This document shows positions 43,421 to 52,429 of a stretch of 64,000 bases of DNA, one piece after another. The DNA comes from Actinoplanes cyaneus (GTDB lineage: Bacteria; Actinomycetota; Actinomycetes; Mycobacteriales; Micromonosporaceae): assembly GCF_016862095.1 (NCBI RefSeq), contig NZ_BOMH01000036.1:62001-126000 (forward strand), written 5' to 3'. Position 1 is the stretch's first letter, and every line of letters starts with the position of its first letter. The notes below the pieces were generated by a model that did not search any database, was not told the DNA's origin, and worked only from the letters and a program-made list of their open reading frames with translations. The position numbers and the translations under genes are program-made.

Positions 43421-44158
43421 TTACCGGCGGGTCGGCCGCTTGTCAGCGGCCGTCTGTCCGTTGCTGTACCAACGGTAGTCGCCGGCCGGCCGATAGGGCG
43501 CGTTCGCCCAGGTGGCCGGGTTGCTGGCAACGGCTGAGAGTTTGCTCGCCGTGGCCGCCGAGATGCGGGCGCCGCCGGCCAGCAGCAGCCGGTCGAGCTC
43601 CTTGTCGGTGGCGACCAGACAATCCTTCGGCAGGCCGTGGACGCTGATCACGCCCGAGCCGACGAACGTCAGCACCGGGGTGACCGGCACGTTTAGGCCG
43701 ACCGCGGCGGAAAGCGCTTTCGCGGCACGTCGCGCGTCACGACGCGCCTCGGCCACGTACTGCGGGCGCTTGCCGTTGATCTGCACGACGTCACCGGCGA
43801 TCAGAACACGCGACCGGCCGTGGTCGGCGACGGTCACCGCGTAGACGCCACCGGGGCCGATGGCGAGGAATCCGGCCCGCTCATCGGCGGGGTCGGGCTC
43901 GTAGTACGACTGGGACAGGTCGGTGCGCGGCCAGTCCACGATGTGCCAGGCGGACCCGAGTCGGTCCAGGCGGGTGAGCGCACGTGCGCCTGCCGCTTCC
44001 ATGCGACGGGCGTCACGATCGGCGCGACGGCGCCGAGCCCACTCCATCGGAGTCAGCCGCGGCTCGAGGGCCGAGGGCGGTGCCGCATGGCCGACCGGCG
44101 TCAGTGCGCGGTTGGTCGAGGGCACGGGCAGGGCAGGGCGGGCGGGGAAGACAGTCAC
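43421..44158 (-). CDS. NERD (nuclease-related) domain protein
   Basis: Protein of 245 residues. Around residues 85-190 it follows the NERD pattern: HIVDWPRTDLSQSYYEPDPADERAGFLAIGPGGVYAVTV, a beta strand with VQINGKRPQYV and helix EARRDARRAAKALSA, then VPVTPVLTFVG. The nuclease-like catalytic residues are not clearly conserved, so activity is doubtful. GTG 44158 is chosen because CGGAGG lies six bases upstream. The N-terminal 40 residues are Pro-rich. Confidence 0.72.
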   Translation of the reverse strand: MTVFPARPALPVPSTNRALTPVGHAAPPSALEPRLTPMEWARRRRADRDARRMEAAGARALTRLDRLGSAWHIVDWPRTDLSQSYYEPDPADERAGFLAIGPGGVYAVTVADHGRSRVLIAGDVVQINGKRPQYVAEARRDARRAAKALSAAVGLNVPVTPVLTFVGSGVISVHGLPKDCLVATDKELDRLLLAGGARISAATASKLSAVASNPATWANAPYRPAGDYRWYSNGQTAADKRPTRR

Positions 44159-44272
44159 TGCGACCTCCGGCAAAAGGTCTTTCGGGCTGGCTCTCTGTTT
44201 CCAACTACCGTACGTGCTCAGCCCTTCACGGAGAAGGGCGGCGGAGTGGAAAGAAAGAGAAAGAAGTGTGGA

Positions 44273-44287
44273 TGAATACCGCATTCA
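44273..44287. promoter_or_regulatory. ARG-box-like palindrome in the arcA upstream region
   Basis: TGAAT-N5-ATTCA lies between the NERD gene and arcA (gap 44159-44451). The half-sites equal those of the enterobacterial ArgR box, but the spacer is five rather than four bases. Arginine control of arcA would make biological sense; a single site and the wrong spacing keep this tentative. Confidence 0.3.
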
Positions 44288-44451
44288 CGGACAACGTCTT
44301 CTTGCGGATGGTGCTACTCCACACGAGCGGTCCGGGGTTTCGTCGCACTGTGCCAAGTTAACTCCGTCGCCCGATCGGTGCATGCTCGTCTCAGGATCTA
44401 GATCAGAACGTGACCGGGCGATAGCGTTCGGTACGGACTAACGTCGGCCTG

Positions 44452-45648
44452 GTGTACGTCGACAGTGAAGTCAGCCGCCTGCGCACCGTCCTGCTCCACC
44501 GACCGGGAAAAGAGCTGGCCAGGCTCACGCCGCGGAACAGTGGATCACTCCTCTTCGACGGCATCCCCTGGGTCGGCCGCGCTCAGGACGAGCATGATCA
44601 GTTCGCCGAGGCGCTCCGCTCCCGTGGTGTCGAAGTGCTCTATCTCTCCCAATTGCTCGCGGAGACCCTCGCCGTGCCCGAGGCGCGTGCGGAGCTGACC
44701 GCCGGCGTTCTCGCCGATCGGCGCCTGGGCGACGGCCTGCGCGCCGGGATCGCCGACTACCTTGCCGACCAGCCGCCGGACAGGCTGGCCGAGGTGCTGG
44801 TGGCAGGGCTCTCCCACGAGGAGGTGAAGCCGGCCGGGGGCAGCCTGGTCTACGAGATGCTCCAGCCGAACGACTTCCTCATCGACCCGCTGCCCAACCT
44901 GCTCTTCACCAGGGACTCGTCGGTCTGGGTGCGCGATCGGGTCGCCGTGACCAGTCTCGCGATGCCCGCCCGGCGCCGGGAGACGACGCTCACCCACGCG
45001 GTGTACCGCTTCCACCCGCGCTTCGCCGGCTCCGGGCTGCTCTACGACCCGGCGCTGGAGCACGTCGAGGGCGGTGACGTGCTGGTGCTCGCGCCGTCCG
45101 TGCTGGCGATCGGGGTCGGCGAGCGGACCACTCCGGCCGGCGCCGAGCGGCTGGCCCGGCGGGTGCTGGCGGCCGGGCTCGCGCACACCGTGCTGGCCGT
45201 GCCGATCGCGCAGGAACGCGCCACGATGCACCTCGACACGGTCTGCACCATGGTCGACGCCGACGCGGTCGTGATGTACCCGAACGTGGCCGACACCTTG
45301 CAGGCCTGGTCCATCACCTCCGGCGAGGATCACGATCATTTGCGGGTACGGCCTCCGCGCCCCTTCCTGGAAGCCGCGGCCGAGGCGATGGGCATCGAGC
45401 GGCTGCGCGTGATCGACACCGGCCTGGACCCGGTCACGGCCGAGCGGGAGCAGTGGGACGACGGCAACAACACGCTCGCCATCGCACCCCGGCTCTGTGT
45501 CGCCTACGAGCGCAACGTCGAGACCAACGCGCAACTGGAGCACGCCGGCATAGAGGTCGTCCGCATCCAGGGCTCCGAGTTGGGCAGCGGCCGTGGCGGC
45601 CCGCGCTGCATGAGCTGCCCGGTCCTGCGCGACCCCCTGCCCGGCTGA
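44452..45648 (+). CDS. arcA: Arginine deiminase
   Basis: Protein of 398 residues that hydrolyses arginine to citrulline and ammonia. Motifs: SEVSRLRTVLLHRPGKELARLTP, LLFDGIPWV, the catalytic region LLFTRDSSVWV, HVEGGDVLVL, HLDTVCTMVD and the C-terminal GGPRCMSCPVLRDPL with the nucleophile Cys. GTG start at 44452. The rest of the usual arc pathway (arcB, arcC, arcD) is not adjacent, so citrulline may enter arginine recycling rather than fermentation. Confidence 0.96.
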   Translation: MYVDSEVSRLRTVLLHRPGKELARLTPRNSGSLLFDGIPWVGRAQDEHDQFAEALRSRGVEVLYLSQLLAETLAVPEARAELTAGVLADRRLGDGLRAGIADYLADQPPDRLAEVLVAGLSHEEVKPAGGSLVYEMLQPNDFLIDPLPNLLFTRDSSVWVRDRVAVTSLAMPARRRETTLTHAVYRFHPRFAGSGLLYDPALEHVEGGDVLVLAPSVLAIGVGERTTPAGAERLARRVLAAGLAHTVLAVPIAQERATMHLDTVCTMVDADAVVMYPNVADTLQAWSITSGEDHDHLRVRPPRPFLEAAAEAMGIERLRVIDTGLDPVTAEREQWDDGNNTLAIAPRLCVAYERNVETNAQLEHAGIEVVRIQGSELGSGRGGPRCMSCPVLRDPLPG

Positions 45649-45794
45649 ACCAACAGCGTCACCCGCTACCCGGCTCAACCAACAGCGTCACCCGCTACCC
45701 GGCTCAACCAACAGCGTGACCCGCTACCCGGCTGAGCCAACAGCGCGACCCTGCCCGACTGAACCAACAGCGTGATCCGCTACCCGCCTGAACC
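45641..45794. repeat. 29-bp tandem repeat, about five copies, behind arcA
   Basis: Units start at 45641, 45670, 45699, 45728, 45755 and 45784. The core is CCGGCTCAACCAACAGCGTC followed by ACCCGCTAC. The first unit contains the arcA stop codon. One unit is two bases shorter. No spacers, so not a CRISPR array. It directly precedes composite repeat copy C. Confidence 0.85.
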
Positions 45795-45855
45795 CGCCAG
45801 GAGGTGCCTGCGCGGGCTTTGCGCGGTCAGGGCCGGGACGCGACGTGCTGTGGTC

Positions 45856-46156
45856 AGCTGGTTCTCATGGTCGTTATGAGGCACGAATAACGACCATGAG
45901 AACCAGCCGGAACGGCGAGCCGCGCACCTGCGACGAGCGGCCACGGCCTGGCGGCCACCGCGCGAATGACCGTGCTCGCCCGTCCGGCCCGTGCGCGGAT
46001 CTGGTGCTCTGACCGTGCCCCGCCACGGAGATCGCCCTTTCGGGTCTCGCGTTCTGGGCCGCCCCGCGGCCCTGCGAGGCCCGGAAGGGTCCCCGCGGGA
46101 GCAGCGCAGAAGGACCACAGCGGAGGCAGGCAATGAAGATCTTGAAGTTGATCTTC
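45856..46156 (-). repeat. Composite intergenic repeat, copy C
   Basis: Same element as copies A and B on the minus strand. Hairpin 1 is at 46135-46156 (GAAGATC arms), then the conserved block with CCGCTGTGGTCC and CCCGCGGGGACCC (about 46083-46125), shared CCCAGAACGC and GAAAGGGCGA, and hairpin 2 at 45857-45907 with perfect 21-bp arms. The loop, read in gene orientation, is TCGTGCCTC, identical to copy B. It follows the stop codon of the DUF5926 gene (46178) by 21 bases, so the orientation relative to that gene is the same as for A and B. Confidence 0.85.
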
Positions 46157-46177
46157 AGGGCCGGACGTGCCGGCGGC

Positions 46178-47050
46178 TCAGCGAAGGGTGAGCTGGCGGC
46201 CGATCAGGCCCTGCTTGGCGCGGCGGGCCGCGGCGTCGAGCGGCTCGCTGATCGCCAGCGTGTCCTGGTAGCGCTTGGCGAAGTCGGCCAGCGGCGCCTC
46301 CCAGTCGGCAGCCTCCGGCTCGCCCGGAATGTCCCAGACCGGCACGAGCAGGCCGTGCGCGCGGAACATGCCGGCGAACTTGGTGTCCTCGCGGAGCACG
46401 AGCTCCCCGGCGGCGGAGAGCCGGGCGAGAGCGTCCAGCGCCTGGTCCTCACCCTCGGCGAGCACCCAGCGGACGTGGCCCTTCTCCGGCGCGATCCGGC
46501 ACCAGTAGGCGGCCTTCGCGGCGGCCAGGCGCACGGTCGGGTAGATCGAGGCGTTCGCCCGCTCCAGCGACGCCTTGACGCTGGCGTCCTGCAGCTGGTC
46601 GGTGTCCAGCCAGTACTCGAAGCCGTCCTGCATGGTGATCTCGAGCGGGCCGTCGACCAGCACGTCCTGCAGGCGCTGGCCCTCACCGGGCAGCGCCGGC
46701 ACCGAGACCGGGTCGCCGGGCTTGGTCTGCAGGCCGGCGAGGATGGCCACGGCCAGGTCACGCGAGACGTCACCGGACTGCACGTGCCGCTGGAGGCCGA
46801 TGAAGACCTCCCCGTCCTGGCGCGACATCGCGGGCCAGGCCATCGGGAGCACGGTGGAGAGGGTGACGGGGCGGTCGCCGTACTCCTCGATGATCTCCGG
46901 CTTGAGGGTCAGTCTGGCCGAGGCGGCCGGGACCAGCTCGCGCAGCGCGACCCACTCGGGCTCGTCGGTGAGACCCTCGAACGGGCGGGCGACGAAGATG
47001 TCGCGCACCTTGGTCCTGGGCTCGGACTGGGACTTACGACGCTTGCTCAC
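46178..47050 (-). CDS. DUF5926 family protein
   Basis: Protein of 290 residues matching an actinomycete-conserved family: VSKRRKSQSEPRTKVRDIFVARPFEGL at the start, PVTLSTVLPMAWPAMSRQDGEVFIGLQ, then AAAKAAYWCRIAPEKGHVRWVLAEGED and a C-terminal RAKQGLIGRQLTLR. It is cytoplasmic and of unknown function; it has no SEC-C metal motif. GTG start 47050. It is the gene carrying composite repeat copy C at its 3' end. Confidence 0.88.
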   Translation of the reverse strand: MSKRRKSQSEPRTKVRDIFVARPFEGLTDEPEWVALRELVPAASARLTLKPEIIEEYGDRPVTLSTVLPMAWPAMSRQDGEVFIGLQRHVQSGDVSRDLAVAILAGLQTKPGDPVSVPALPGEGQRLQDVLVDGPLEITMQDGFEYWLDTDQLQDASVKASLERANASIYPTVRLAAAKAAYWCRIAPEKGHVRWVLAEGEDQALDALARLSAAGELVLREDTKFAGMFRAHGLLVPVWDIPGEPEAADWEAPLADFAKRYQDTLAISEPLDAAARRAKQGLIGRQLTLR

Positions 47051-47120
47051 GAGGGACCAGCGTAGGCGGTGCCCCTCGGAAACCGGTGACGCGGGCCACC
47101 CAGGCGCGGCGCAAGAGCGC

Positions 47121-48302
47121 TCAGGCGCGGCGCAACCGGACCTCGGCGACCGTCCCGCCGCCCTCGCGCGGACGCAGCGACACCCAGCCGTGCTGCCGCT
47201 CGACCATCCGTCGCACCAGGTAGAGGCCCAGCCCGGCCCCCGGGTGGTGGTGCCGGTCGCCGCCCTCGGCCTGCCAGTAACGCTCGAAGGCGCGCTCGAC
47301 GTGCTCGGGTGCGATGCCGGCGCCCCGGTCGGACACGCGGAAGCGCAGGGTGTCATCGTCGGTGCCGGCGCAGAGCTCGACGATGCTGTCCGGCGGTGAG
47401 TACTTCTCGGCGTTCGTCATGAGCTCGGTGAGGATCATGACGATCGAATCGCGGTTCCCGTACGCCTTCGGCAGGTCCCCCGGCAGATGGGCCAGTTTCA
47501 ACCGTCGACGCAGGTCGGCCGGCAGCTCCTCGGACGCCTCACGTAACGCCTCGACCAGGTCGAACGGCCCGGCCGGAGCGGAGCCGAGCACCCCGTCACT
47601 GGCCGCCGAGAGCAGCCGGTCGACCAGCCGGGCCAGCTCGCCGGCGCGGTTGCCGATCACCCGCACCGCTTCCCGGCGACCGGGCTCGCCGAGCGTCTCC
47701 CAGTGGTTGGTGAGCGTGTCCGCGTACCCCTTGATCACCGTGACCGGGGTGCGCAGCTCGTGGCTGGTGACGGCCACCCACAGATCGCGGTCGGCCTGCG
47801 CGGGGGCGGCGGCCGGGTGCACCGGCAGCCCCTCGCCCATCCCGTAGAGCCGGCCGATCTGCCCGGCGAGCAGCTCCAGCACCGCGTGGTGCTCCGGCCC
47901 GGGCTCGCCCGCGTCGGCGCCGAAGTAGACGTGCAGCGAGCCGGCGAACGTGCCACCGGCCTCGCACCGCGCGCCCAGCATGTGCCGCAGGTCGCCGCCC
48001 TCGATCTGCCGCGCGAACTCGTCGTTCACCGAATTCAGTGACACCAGCAGGGTGCGGCCGGGCGCTTCCAGCCGGCGCTCGACGCGACGCCCTATCGCCG
48101 GCTTGCACACGCCGGTGGCCGCGATGATCCGGCCGTGGCCGTCCCCGTATTCCGCGAAGCCGGCCCCGCGGGCGCCGAGCACCTCCTGCGCCAGCAGGAC
48201 GAGGTGCTGGAGCACGGGCAGGCCGGACTCCCCGGTGTTGAGGCGGTCGAGGACCGCGATCTGACCCCGGGTCAGCGCTGGATAGTCGGGACTCTCCGGC
48301 AT
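47121..48302 (-). CDS. Orphan sensor histidine kinase with GAF-like domain
   Basis: Protein of 393 residues. A soluble GAF-like region (about 25-155) with IIAATGVCKPAIGRRVE is followed by HisKA with the phospho-acceptor VTSHELRTPVTVIKGYADTL near residue 180 and the ATPase domain with TELMTNAEKYSPPDS (N box), VSDRGAGI (G1) and GAGLGLYLVRRM (G2). There is no membrane segment and no response regulator beside it. Start ATG 48302. Confidence 0.9.
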   Translation of the reverse strand: MPESPDYPALTRGQIAVLDRLNTGESGLPVLQHLVLLAQEVLGARGAGFAEYGDGHGRIIAATGVCKPAIGRRVERRLEAPGRTLLVSLNSVNDEFARQIEGGDLRHMLGARCEAGGTFAGSLHVYFGADAGEPGPEHHAVLELLAGQIGRLYGMGEGLPVHPAAAPAQADRDLWVAVTSHELRTPVTVIKGYADTLTNHWETLGEPGRREAVRVIGNRAGELARLVDRLLSAASDGVLGSAPAGPFDLVEALREASEELPADLRRRLKLAHLPGDLPKAYGNRDSIVMILTELMTNAEKYSPPDSIVELCAGTDDDTLRFRVSDRGAGIAPEHVERAFERYWQAEGGDRHHHPGAGLGLYLVRRMVERQHGWVSLRPREGGGTVAEVRLRRA

Positions 48303-48350
48303 GTCTGCGAGTCTGCCTCGCCTTTCAGCGTTCAGCGGATGTGACTGCAG

Positions 48351-49139
48351 TCACAGTTGCTCCAGGCGGTCCAGGACGAACTTCGGCCGGTCGGTGATCA
48401 CGCCGTCCACCTGATGGCGGAGCACCAACTCGAGATCGTCCGGCTCGTTCACGGTCCACACGTACGTCCGGTGGCCGGCCGCGCGGATCGCCGGCAGCAG
48501 AGCGTGCCGGTTGCGGACCAGATCGATCCCCGGGCCGGCGATCCGCGAGCCGAACGGCAGCTTTCCCTTGCCGGCCAGCGGCGGGAGGAGCTCCATCAGG
48601 TAGGCGGTCGGCACGCCGGGCGCCTGGGCGCGGATGCGGCGCAGGGCGAGAGCCGCGAACGACATCACCGTCACGTGGACCGGATCGTCCGGCTTCGGCT
48701 CGGCGAGACCGAACCGCCGGAGCATCATGACCAGCCGCCGCTCGACCTCGGCGCCGTACACCGAAGGGTGCTTGGTCTCGATCAGCAGGCGCACCGGCCG
48801 GCCGCAGTCGCGCACCGCCTCCAGCAGCCGTTCCAGGGTGAGCAGGCGGCTCAGGTCGGGAAGCTCCTCGTCGCCCGGGTAAGCGGGGTGCCAGGAGCCG
48901 TAGTTGAGTTCGTCGAGCTCCGCCAGCGTGCGGCGGCTGACCAGGCCCTTCCCGTTGCTGGTGCGGCTCAGTCGCCGGTCGTGGAAACACACCAGGTGCC
49001 CGTCCCGGGTCAGCCGCACATCGCACTCCAGGCCGTCCACACCCTCGTCGAGCGCGCGAAGGTACGCCCCGAGCGTGTGCTCGGGCAGCGCGTCGGCGCC
49101 CCCACGGTGTGCGAAGACGAGCGGCCGATAGCCGGTCAC
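48351..49139 (-). CDS. Glycerophosphodiester phosphodiesterase
   Basis: Protein of 262 residues with the GDPD TIM-barrel motifs FAHRGGADALPEHTLGAYLRA, LECDVRLTRDGHLVCFHDRRLSRTS and LLIETKHP; the catalytic HR, ECD, H and EK residues are all present. It hydrolyses deacylated phospholipids to glycerol 3-phosphate and an alcohol. There is no signal peptide, so it is cytoplasmic. ATG 49139 overlaps the rhodanese stop codon as ATGA. Confidence 0.95.
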   Translation of the reverse strand: MTGYRPLVFAHRGGADALPEHTLGAYLRALDEGVDGLECDVRLTRDGHLVCFHDRRLSRTSNGKGLVSRRTLAELDELNYGSWHPAYPGDEELPDLSRLLTLERLLEAVRDCGRPVRLLIETKHPSVYGAEVERRLVMMLRRFGLAEPKPDDPVHVTVMSFAALALRRIRAQAPGVPTAYLMELLPPLAGKGKLPFGSRIAGPGIDLVRNRHALLPAIRAAGHRTYVWTVNEPDDLELVLRHQVDGVITDRPKFVLDRLEQL

Positions 49140-49471
49140 AACACCCGGGCCGGCTGCCCGTCCTCGTCGACCACGTCTTTACCGGCGGCAGCCCACGACT
49201 TCATCCCGCCGTCGAGGTTGCGCACGTTGTCCCACCCGTTGTTCATCAAGTAGGCCACGACCTGGCCGGAACGCCCGCCGGCGCGGCAGATCACCACGAC
49301 CTCGCCGTCGGTGGGCACTTCGGCCATCCGGGCCGGGACCTCCATCATCGGGAGGTGGTGGGCGCCCGGCGCGTGGCCGGCCTCCCACTCGTCCGGCTCG
49401 CGGACGTCGAGAAGGTAGGCGCCGGAGTCGACCTGATCCGGGGTCACGCTGGGTACCTGAGGTCCGAACAC
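49136..49471 (-). CDS. Single-domain rhodanese
   Basis: Protein of 111 residues. It has YLLDVREPDEWEAGHAPGAHHLP, the active-site loop VVICRAGGRSGQV with the catalytic Cys, and a C-terminal NLDGGMKSWAAAG. It transfers sulfane sulfur; the acceptor is unknown. Its stop overlaps the GDPD gene as ATGA. It lies just behind the LCP gene. Confidence 0.94.
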   Translation of the reverse strand: MFGPQVPSVTPDQVDSGAYLLDVREPDEWEAGHAPGAHHLPMMEVPARMAEVPTDGEVVVICRAGGRSGQVVAYLMNNGWDNVRNLDGGMKSWAAAGKDVVDEDGQPARVL

Positions 49472-49499
49472 GGCTCCCAGCGTACGACCCCGGGTCCGG

Positions 49500-50630
49500 T
49501 CAGGACTTCTTGACCGGGTTCGCCGTCATCCACTCGGACATCGTGTCGGCCTTGACCGCCTTGAACAGGGCTAGCGCCTTCTCCCGGTCGGAGACCACCA
49601 CGGACTGCCCGGCGATCGTCTCGCTGCCCTTGTTCGGCGTGGTCAGGAACGTCAGGTTCTCCCCGCGCAGGCTGCGGAACTGCAGCACCATGTCCTTGAG
49701 CGAGAAGTCCTGGTCGACGGTGACCGCCTTGGCGACCGCGTTCAGGAAGTCGTCGAGCTTGCCCGGGCTGGCCAGCGTGCCGCTGCTGGCCGCCTTGTCC
49801 ATCAGCGCCTTGAGGAACTCCTGCTGGTGCTGCATGCGGGCGAAGTCGCCGCGGGCGAACTGCTTGCGCTGACGCACCCAGTCCAGCGCCTGGGCGCCAT
49901 TCATGTGCATCATGCCCTTCTTGAAGACCCGGTGCGGCGGGTGGATCGACGTGATCGTCTGGTCCACCTTGAGGTCGACGCCGCCGAGCGCGTCGGTGAC
50001 CTCCTTGAAGCCGCCGAAGTCGATCGCCATCACGTTGTCGATCTTCACGTCGGTCAGGCACTCGACGGTGTGCACCGCGCGGGGCAGGCCACCGAAGGCG
50101 AACGACGCGTTGATCTTGGCGCGGGAGCCGTCGCTGCACGCCGCGTCATTGGTGCGCGGCACGACCACCCACAGGTCACGCGGGATCGAGATGATCTGCG
50201 CGCTCTTGTGGTCGGCCGGGACGTGCATGATCATCAAAGTGTCCGCGCGCCACCCGGTGGCGTCGTCGTCCTTGGTGTCCGGATCGCGCGAGTCGCTGCC
50301 GACCAGCAGGATGTTGATCGCGCCGTCGACCGTCTTGGCCGGCCGCTCCTCGCTGAGCCCGGAGAACGCGTTCGTCCGCTTGAGGTCGTTGTCGATGCCG
50401 CTCACGTAGTTGACCGCGAAGATGCCGCCGGTCAGAGCCAGGGCCAGCGCCACGCCACCGGCGACCAGGCCGATGCGGCCCCAGCGAGGGCGGACCCGCG
50501 GGCCCTTGCCCTTGCCCTGATAGGTGTGCCCCCGGTCGCCCGGTCCCGCAGACCGGCCGGGAGCCGGCCCGGACGGCGGGACGGAGGCCCGTCCGGAGGA
50601 GTTGCCGCTGGGAGAGGTGGTCGCAGACAT
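49500..50630 (-). CDS. LytR-CpsA-Psr (LCP) family cell wall ligase
   Basis: Protein of 376 residues. A Pro/Gly-rich cytoplasmic N-terminus (1-48), one transmembrane helix (51-73) and the LCP domain with INILLVGSDSRD, RADTLMIMHV, IISIPRDLWVVVP, KINASFAFGG and LDWVRQRKQFARGDFARMQHQQ. LCP enzymes attach polymers such as arabinogalactan or teichoic acid to peptidoglycan from lipid-linked precursors. All Arg and Asp residues of the pyrophosphate site are visible. Confidence 0.94.
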   Translation of the reverse strand: MSATTSPSGNSSGRASVPPSGPAPGRSAGPGDRGHTYQGKGKGPRVRPRWGRIGLVAGGVALALALTGGIFAVNYVSGIDNDLKRTNAFSGLSEERPAKTVDGAINILLVGSDSRDPDTKDDDATGWRADTLMIMHVPADHKSAQIISIPRDLWVVVPRTNDAACSDGSRAKINASFAFGGLPRAVHTVECLTDVKIDNVMAIDFGGFKEVTDALGGVDLKVDQTITSIHPPHRVFKKGMMHMNGAQALDWVRQRKQFARGDFARMQHQQEFLKALMDKAASSGTLASPGKLDDFLNAVAKAVTVDQDFSLKDMVLQFRSLRGENLTFLTTPNKGSETIAGQSVVVSDREKALALFKAVKADTMSEWMTANPVKKS

Positions 50631-50761
50631 GAGACCACATTAGGTCGGAATGACCCGTGATCCCGGTGGTCGCGAGCGGTGCGGCACGAAGGTGGGAGAC
50701 GGGGCTCTCCCGGGCCCGAGCCGGCGCGGCGACGACACCGGCCCGGGCAGGGGGAAATGCT

Positions 50762-52429
50762 CTAGTGCGCGCCGTGCCCGGTCAGCGACCGGACCTCGAG
50801 CTCGGCGTACTTCTCGACGTCCGTCTCCTTGCTGAGCACGGTGCCGAGCCAGCCGAAGAAGAAGCCCAGCGGGATCGAGATGATGCCCGGGTTGGACAGC
50901 GGGAACCAGTGCCAGTCCTGGTTCGGGAACATCGCGGTGGCCGAGCCGGAGACGACCGGCGAGAAGAACACCAGGATGACCGCGGAGAGCAGGCCGCCGT
51001 AGATCGACCAGAGCGCGCCCGCGGTGTTGAAGCGCTTCCAGAACAGGCTGTAGAGGATCGCCGGCAGGTTCGCCGAGGCGGCCACCGCGAAGGCGAGCGC
51101 GACCAGGAACGCCACGTTCAGGCTCTGCGCGAAGATCGACAGAGCGATCGCGATCGCGCCGATCACCAGGGCCGAGATCCGGGCGACGCCGACCTCCTTG
51201 CGTTCGGAGGCGTTGCCCCGCTTGATGACGCTGGCGTAGAAGTCGTGCGCGATGCTCGACGACGACGCCAGGGTCAGCCCGGCGACCACGGCCAGGATCG
51301 TGGCGAACGCGACCGCCGCGATGATCGCCAGCAGCACCGCGCCGCCGGTGTCCCCGCCCAGGTAGTCGATGCCCAGCTTCTGCGCCAGCTGCGGCGCGGC
51401 GGTGTTGCCCGCCTTGTCCTGCGCGGTGATCGCCTTGCCGCCCACCAGAGCCGCCGCGCCGAAGCCGAGAGCCAGGGTGAACAGGTAGAAGACGCCGATG
51501 ATGCCGATCGCCCAGAGCACGCTCTTACGAGCGATCCGGGCCGTCGGCACGGTGTAGAACCGGGTCAGGATGTGCGGCAGGCCGGCCGTGCCGAGCACCA
51601 GCGCGAGACCCAGCGACAGCAGGTCCATCTTGCTGTAGAAGGTCTTCGTCGCGTCGCCGGCCGTCTCCACGCCATACCTCAGACCGGGCTCGAGGAAGGC
51701 CGCGCCCTTGCCGGACTGCGCGGCGGCGTCGCCCAGCAGCGTCGACAGGTTGAACTTGTAGTGCGCCAGCACCATGAGCGTCATCACCAGGGCGCCGGTC
51801 ATCAGCATGAACGCCTTGACGATCTGGACGTAGGTGGTGCCCTTCATGCCGCCGACCACCACGTAGACGATCATCAGTGCGCCGACCAGGATGATCGTGA
51901 AGACCTTGGCGGTGCCGGCGTCCATGCCCAGGAACTTCTCGTCGGCGGAGATGCCGAGCAGCAGCGAGACCAGCGCGCCGGCGCCGACCATCTGGGCGAT
52001 CAGGTAGAAGATCGACACCACCACGGTGGAGACCGAGGCGGCGGTGCGCACCGGGCGCTGACGCATCCGGAACGCCAGCACATCGGCCATCGTGTAGCGG
52101 CCCGAGTTGCGCAGGAACTCGGCGACCAGCAGCAACGCCACCAGCCACGCGACCAGGAAGCCGATCGAGTAGAGGAAGCCGTCGTAACCGTAGAGCGCGA
52201 TCAGGCCGGCGATGCCGAGGAACGACGCGGCCGACATGTAGTCGCCGCCGATCGCCATGCCGTTCTGGAAACCGGAGAACTGGCGGCCACCGGCGTAGAA
52301 GTCGGTGGCGGTCTTGGTCTGCCGGCTGGCCCAGATCGTGATTCCCAGGGTGATGGCCACGAAGACCAGGAACAGCGTGATGGTCAGCGTGCGCGAGGTG
52401 CTGGACGAGGCCTCAGCAGCGAGAAACAT
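50762..52429 (-). CDS. actP: Solute:sodium symporter family transporter, acetate permease type
   Basis: Membrane protein of 555 residues with about 13 helices. The N-terminal TATDFYAGGRQFSGFQNGMAIGGDYMSAASFLGIAG is highly characteristic of ActP/MctC acetate symporters; VLGTAGLPHILTRFYTV and SSSSIAHDFYASVI are also typical. Preceded by a DUF485 gene (stop overlaps ATG 52429 as TGATG), the usual partner in acetate permease operons. Substrate inferred: acetate or similar short monocarboxylates. Confidence 0.93.
   Translation of the reverse strand: MFLAAEASSSTSRTLTITLFLVFVAITLGITIWASRQTKTATDFYAGGRQFSGFQNGMAIGGDYMSAASFLGIAGLIALYGYDGFLYSIGFLVAWLVALLLVAEFLRNSGRYTMADVLAFRMRQRPVRTAASVSTVVVSIFYLIAQMVGAGALVSLLLGISADEKFLGMDAGTAKVFTIILVGALMIVYVVVGGMKGTTYVQIVKAFMLMTGALVMTLMVLAHYKFNLSTLLGDAAAQSGKGAAFLEPGLRYGVETAGDATKTFYSKMDLLSLGLALVLGTAGLPHILTRFYTVPTARIARKSVLWAIGIIGVFYLFTLALGFGAAALVGGKAITAQDKAGNTAAPQLAQKLGIDYLGGDTGGAVLLAIIAAVAFATILAVVAGLTLASSSSIAHDFYASVIKRGNASERKEVGVARISALVIGAIAIALSIFAQSLNVAFLVALAFAVAASANLPAILYSLFWKRFNTAGALWSIYGGLLSAVILVFFSPVVSGSATAMFPNQDWHWFPLSNPGIISIPLGFFFGWLGTVLSKETDVEKYAELEVRSLTGHGAH

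Noticed and set aside
44221..44239. GCCCTTC/GAAGGGC hairpin as a terminator
   Set aside because: It lies in the upstream region of the NERD gene and before arcA, not behind any gene; kept out for lack of a role.
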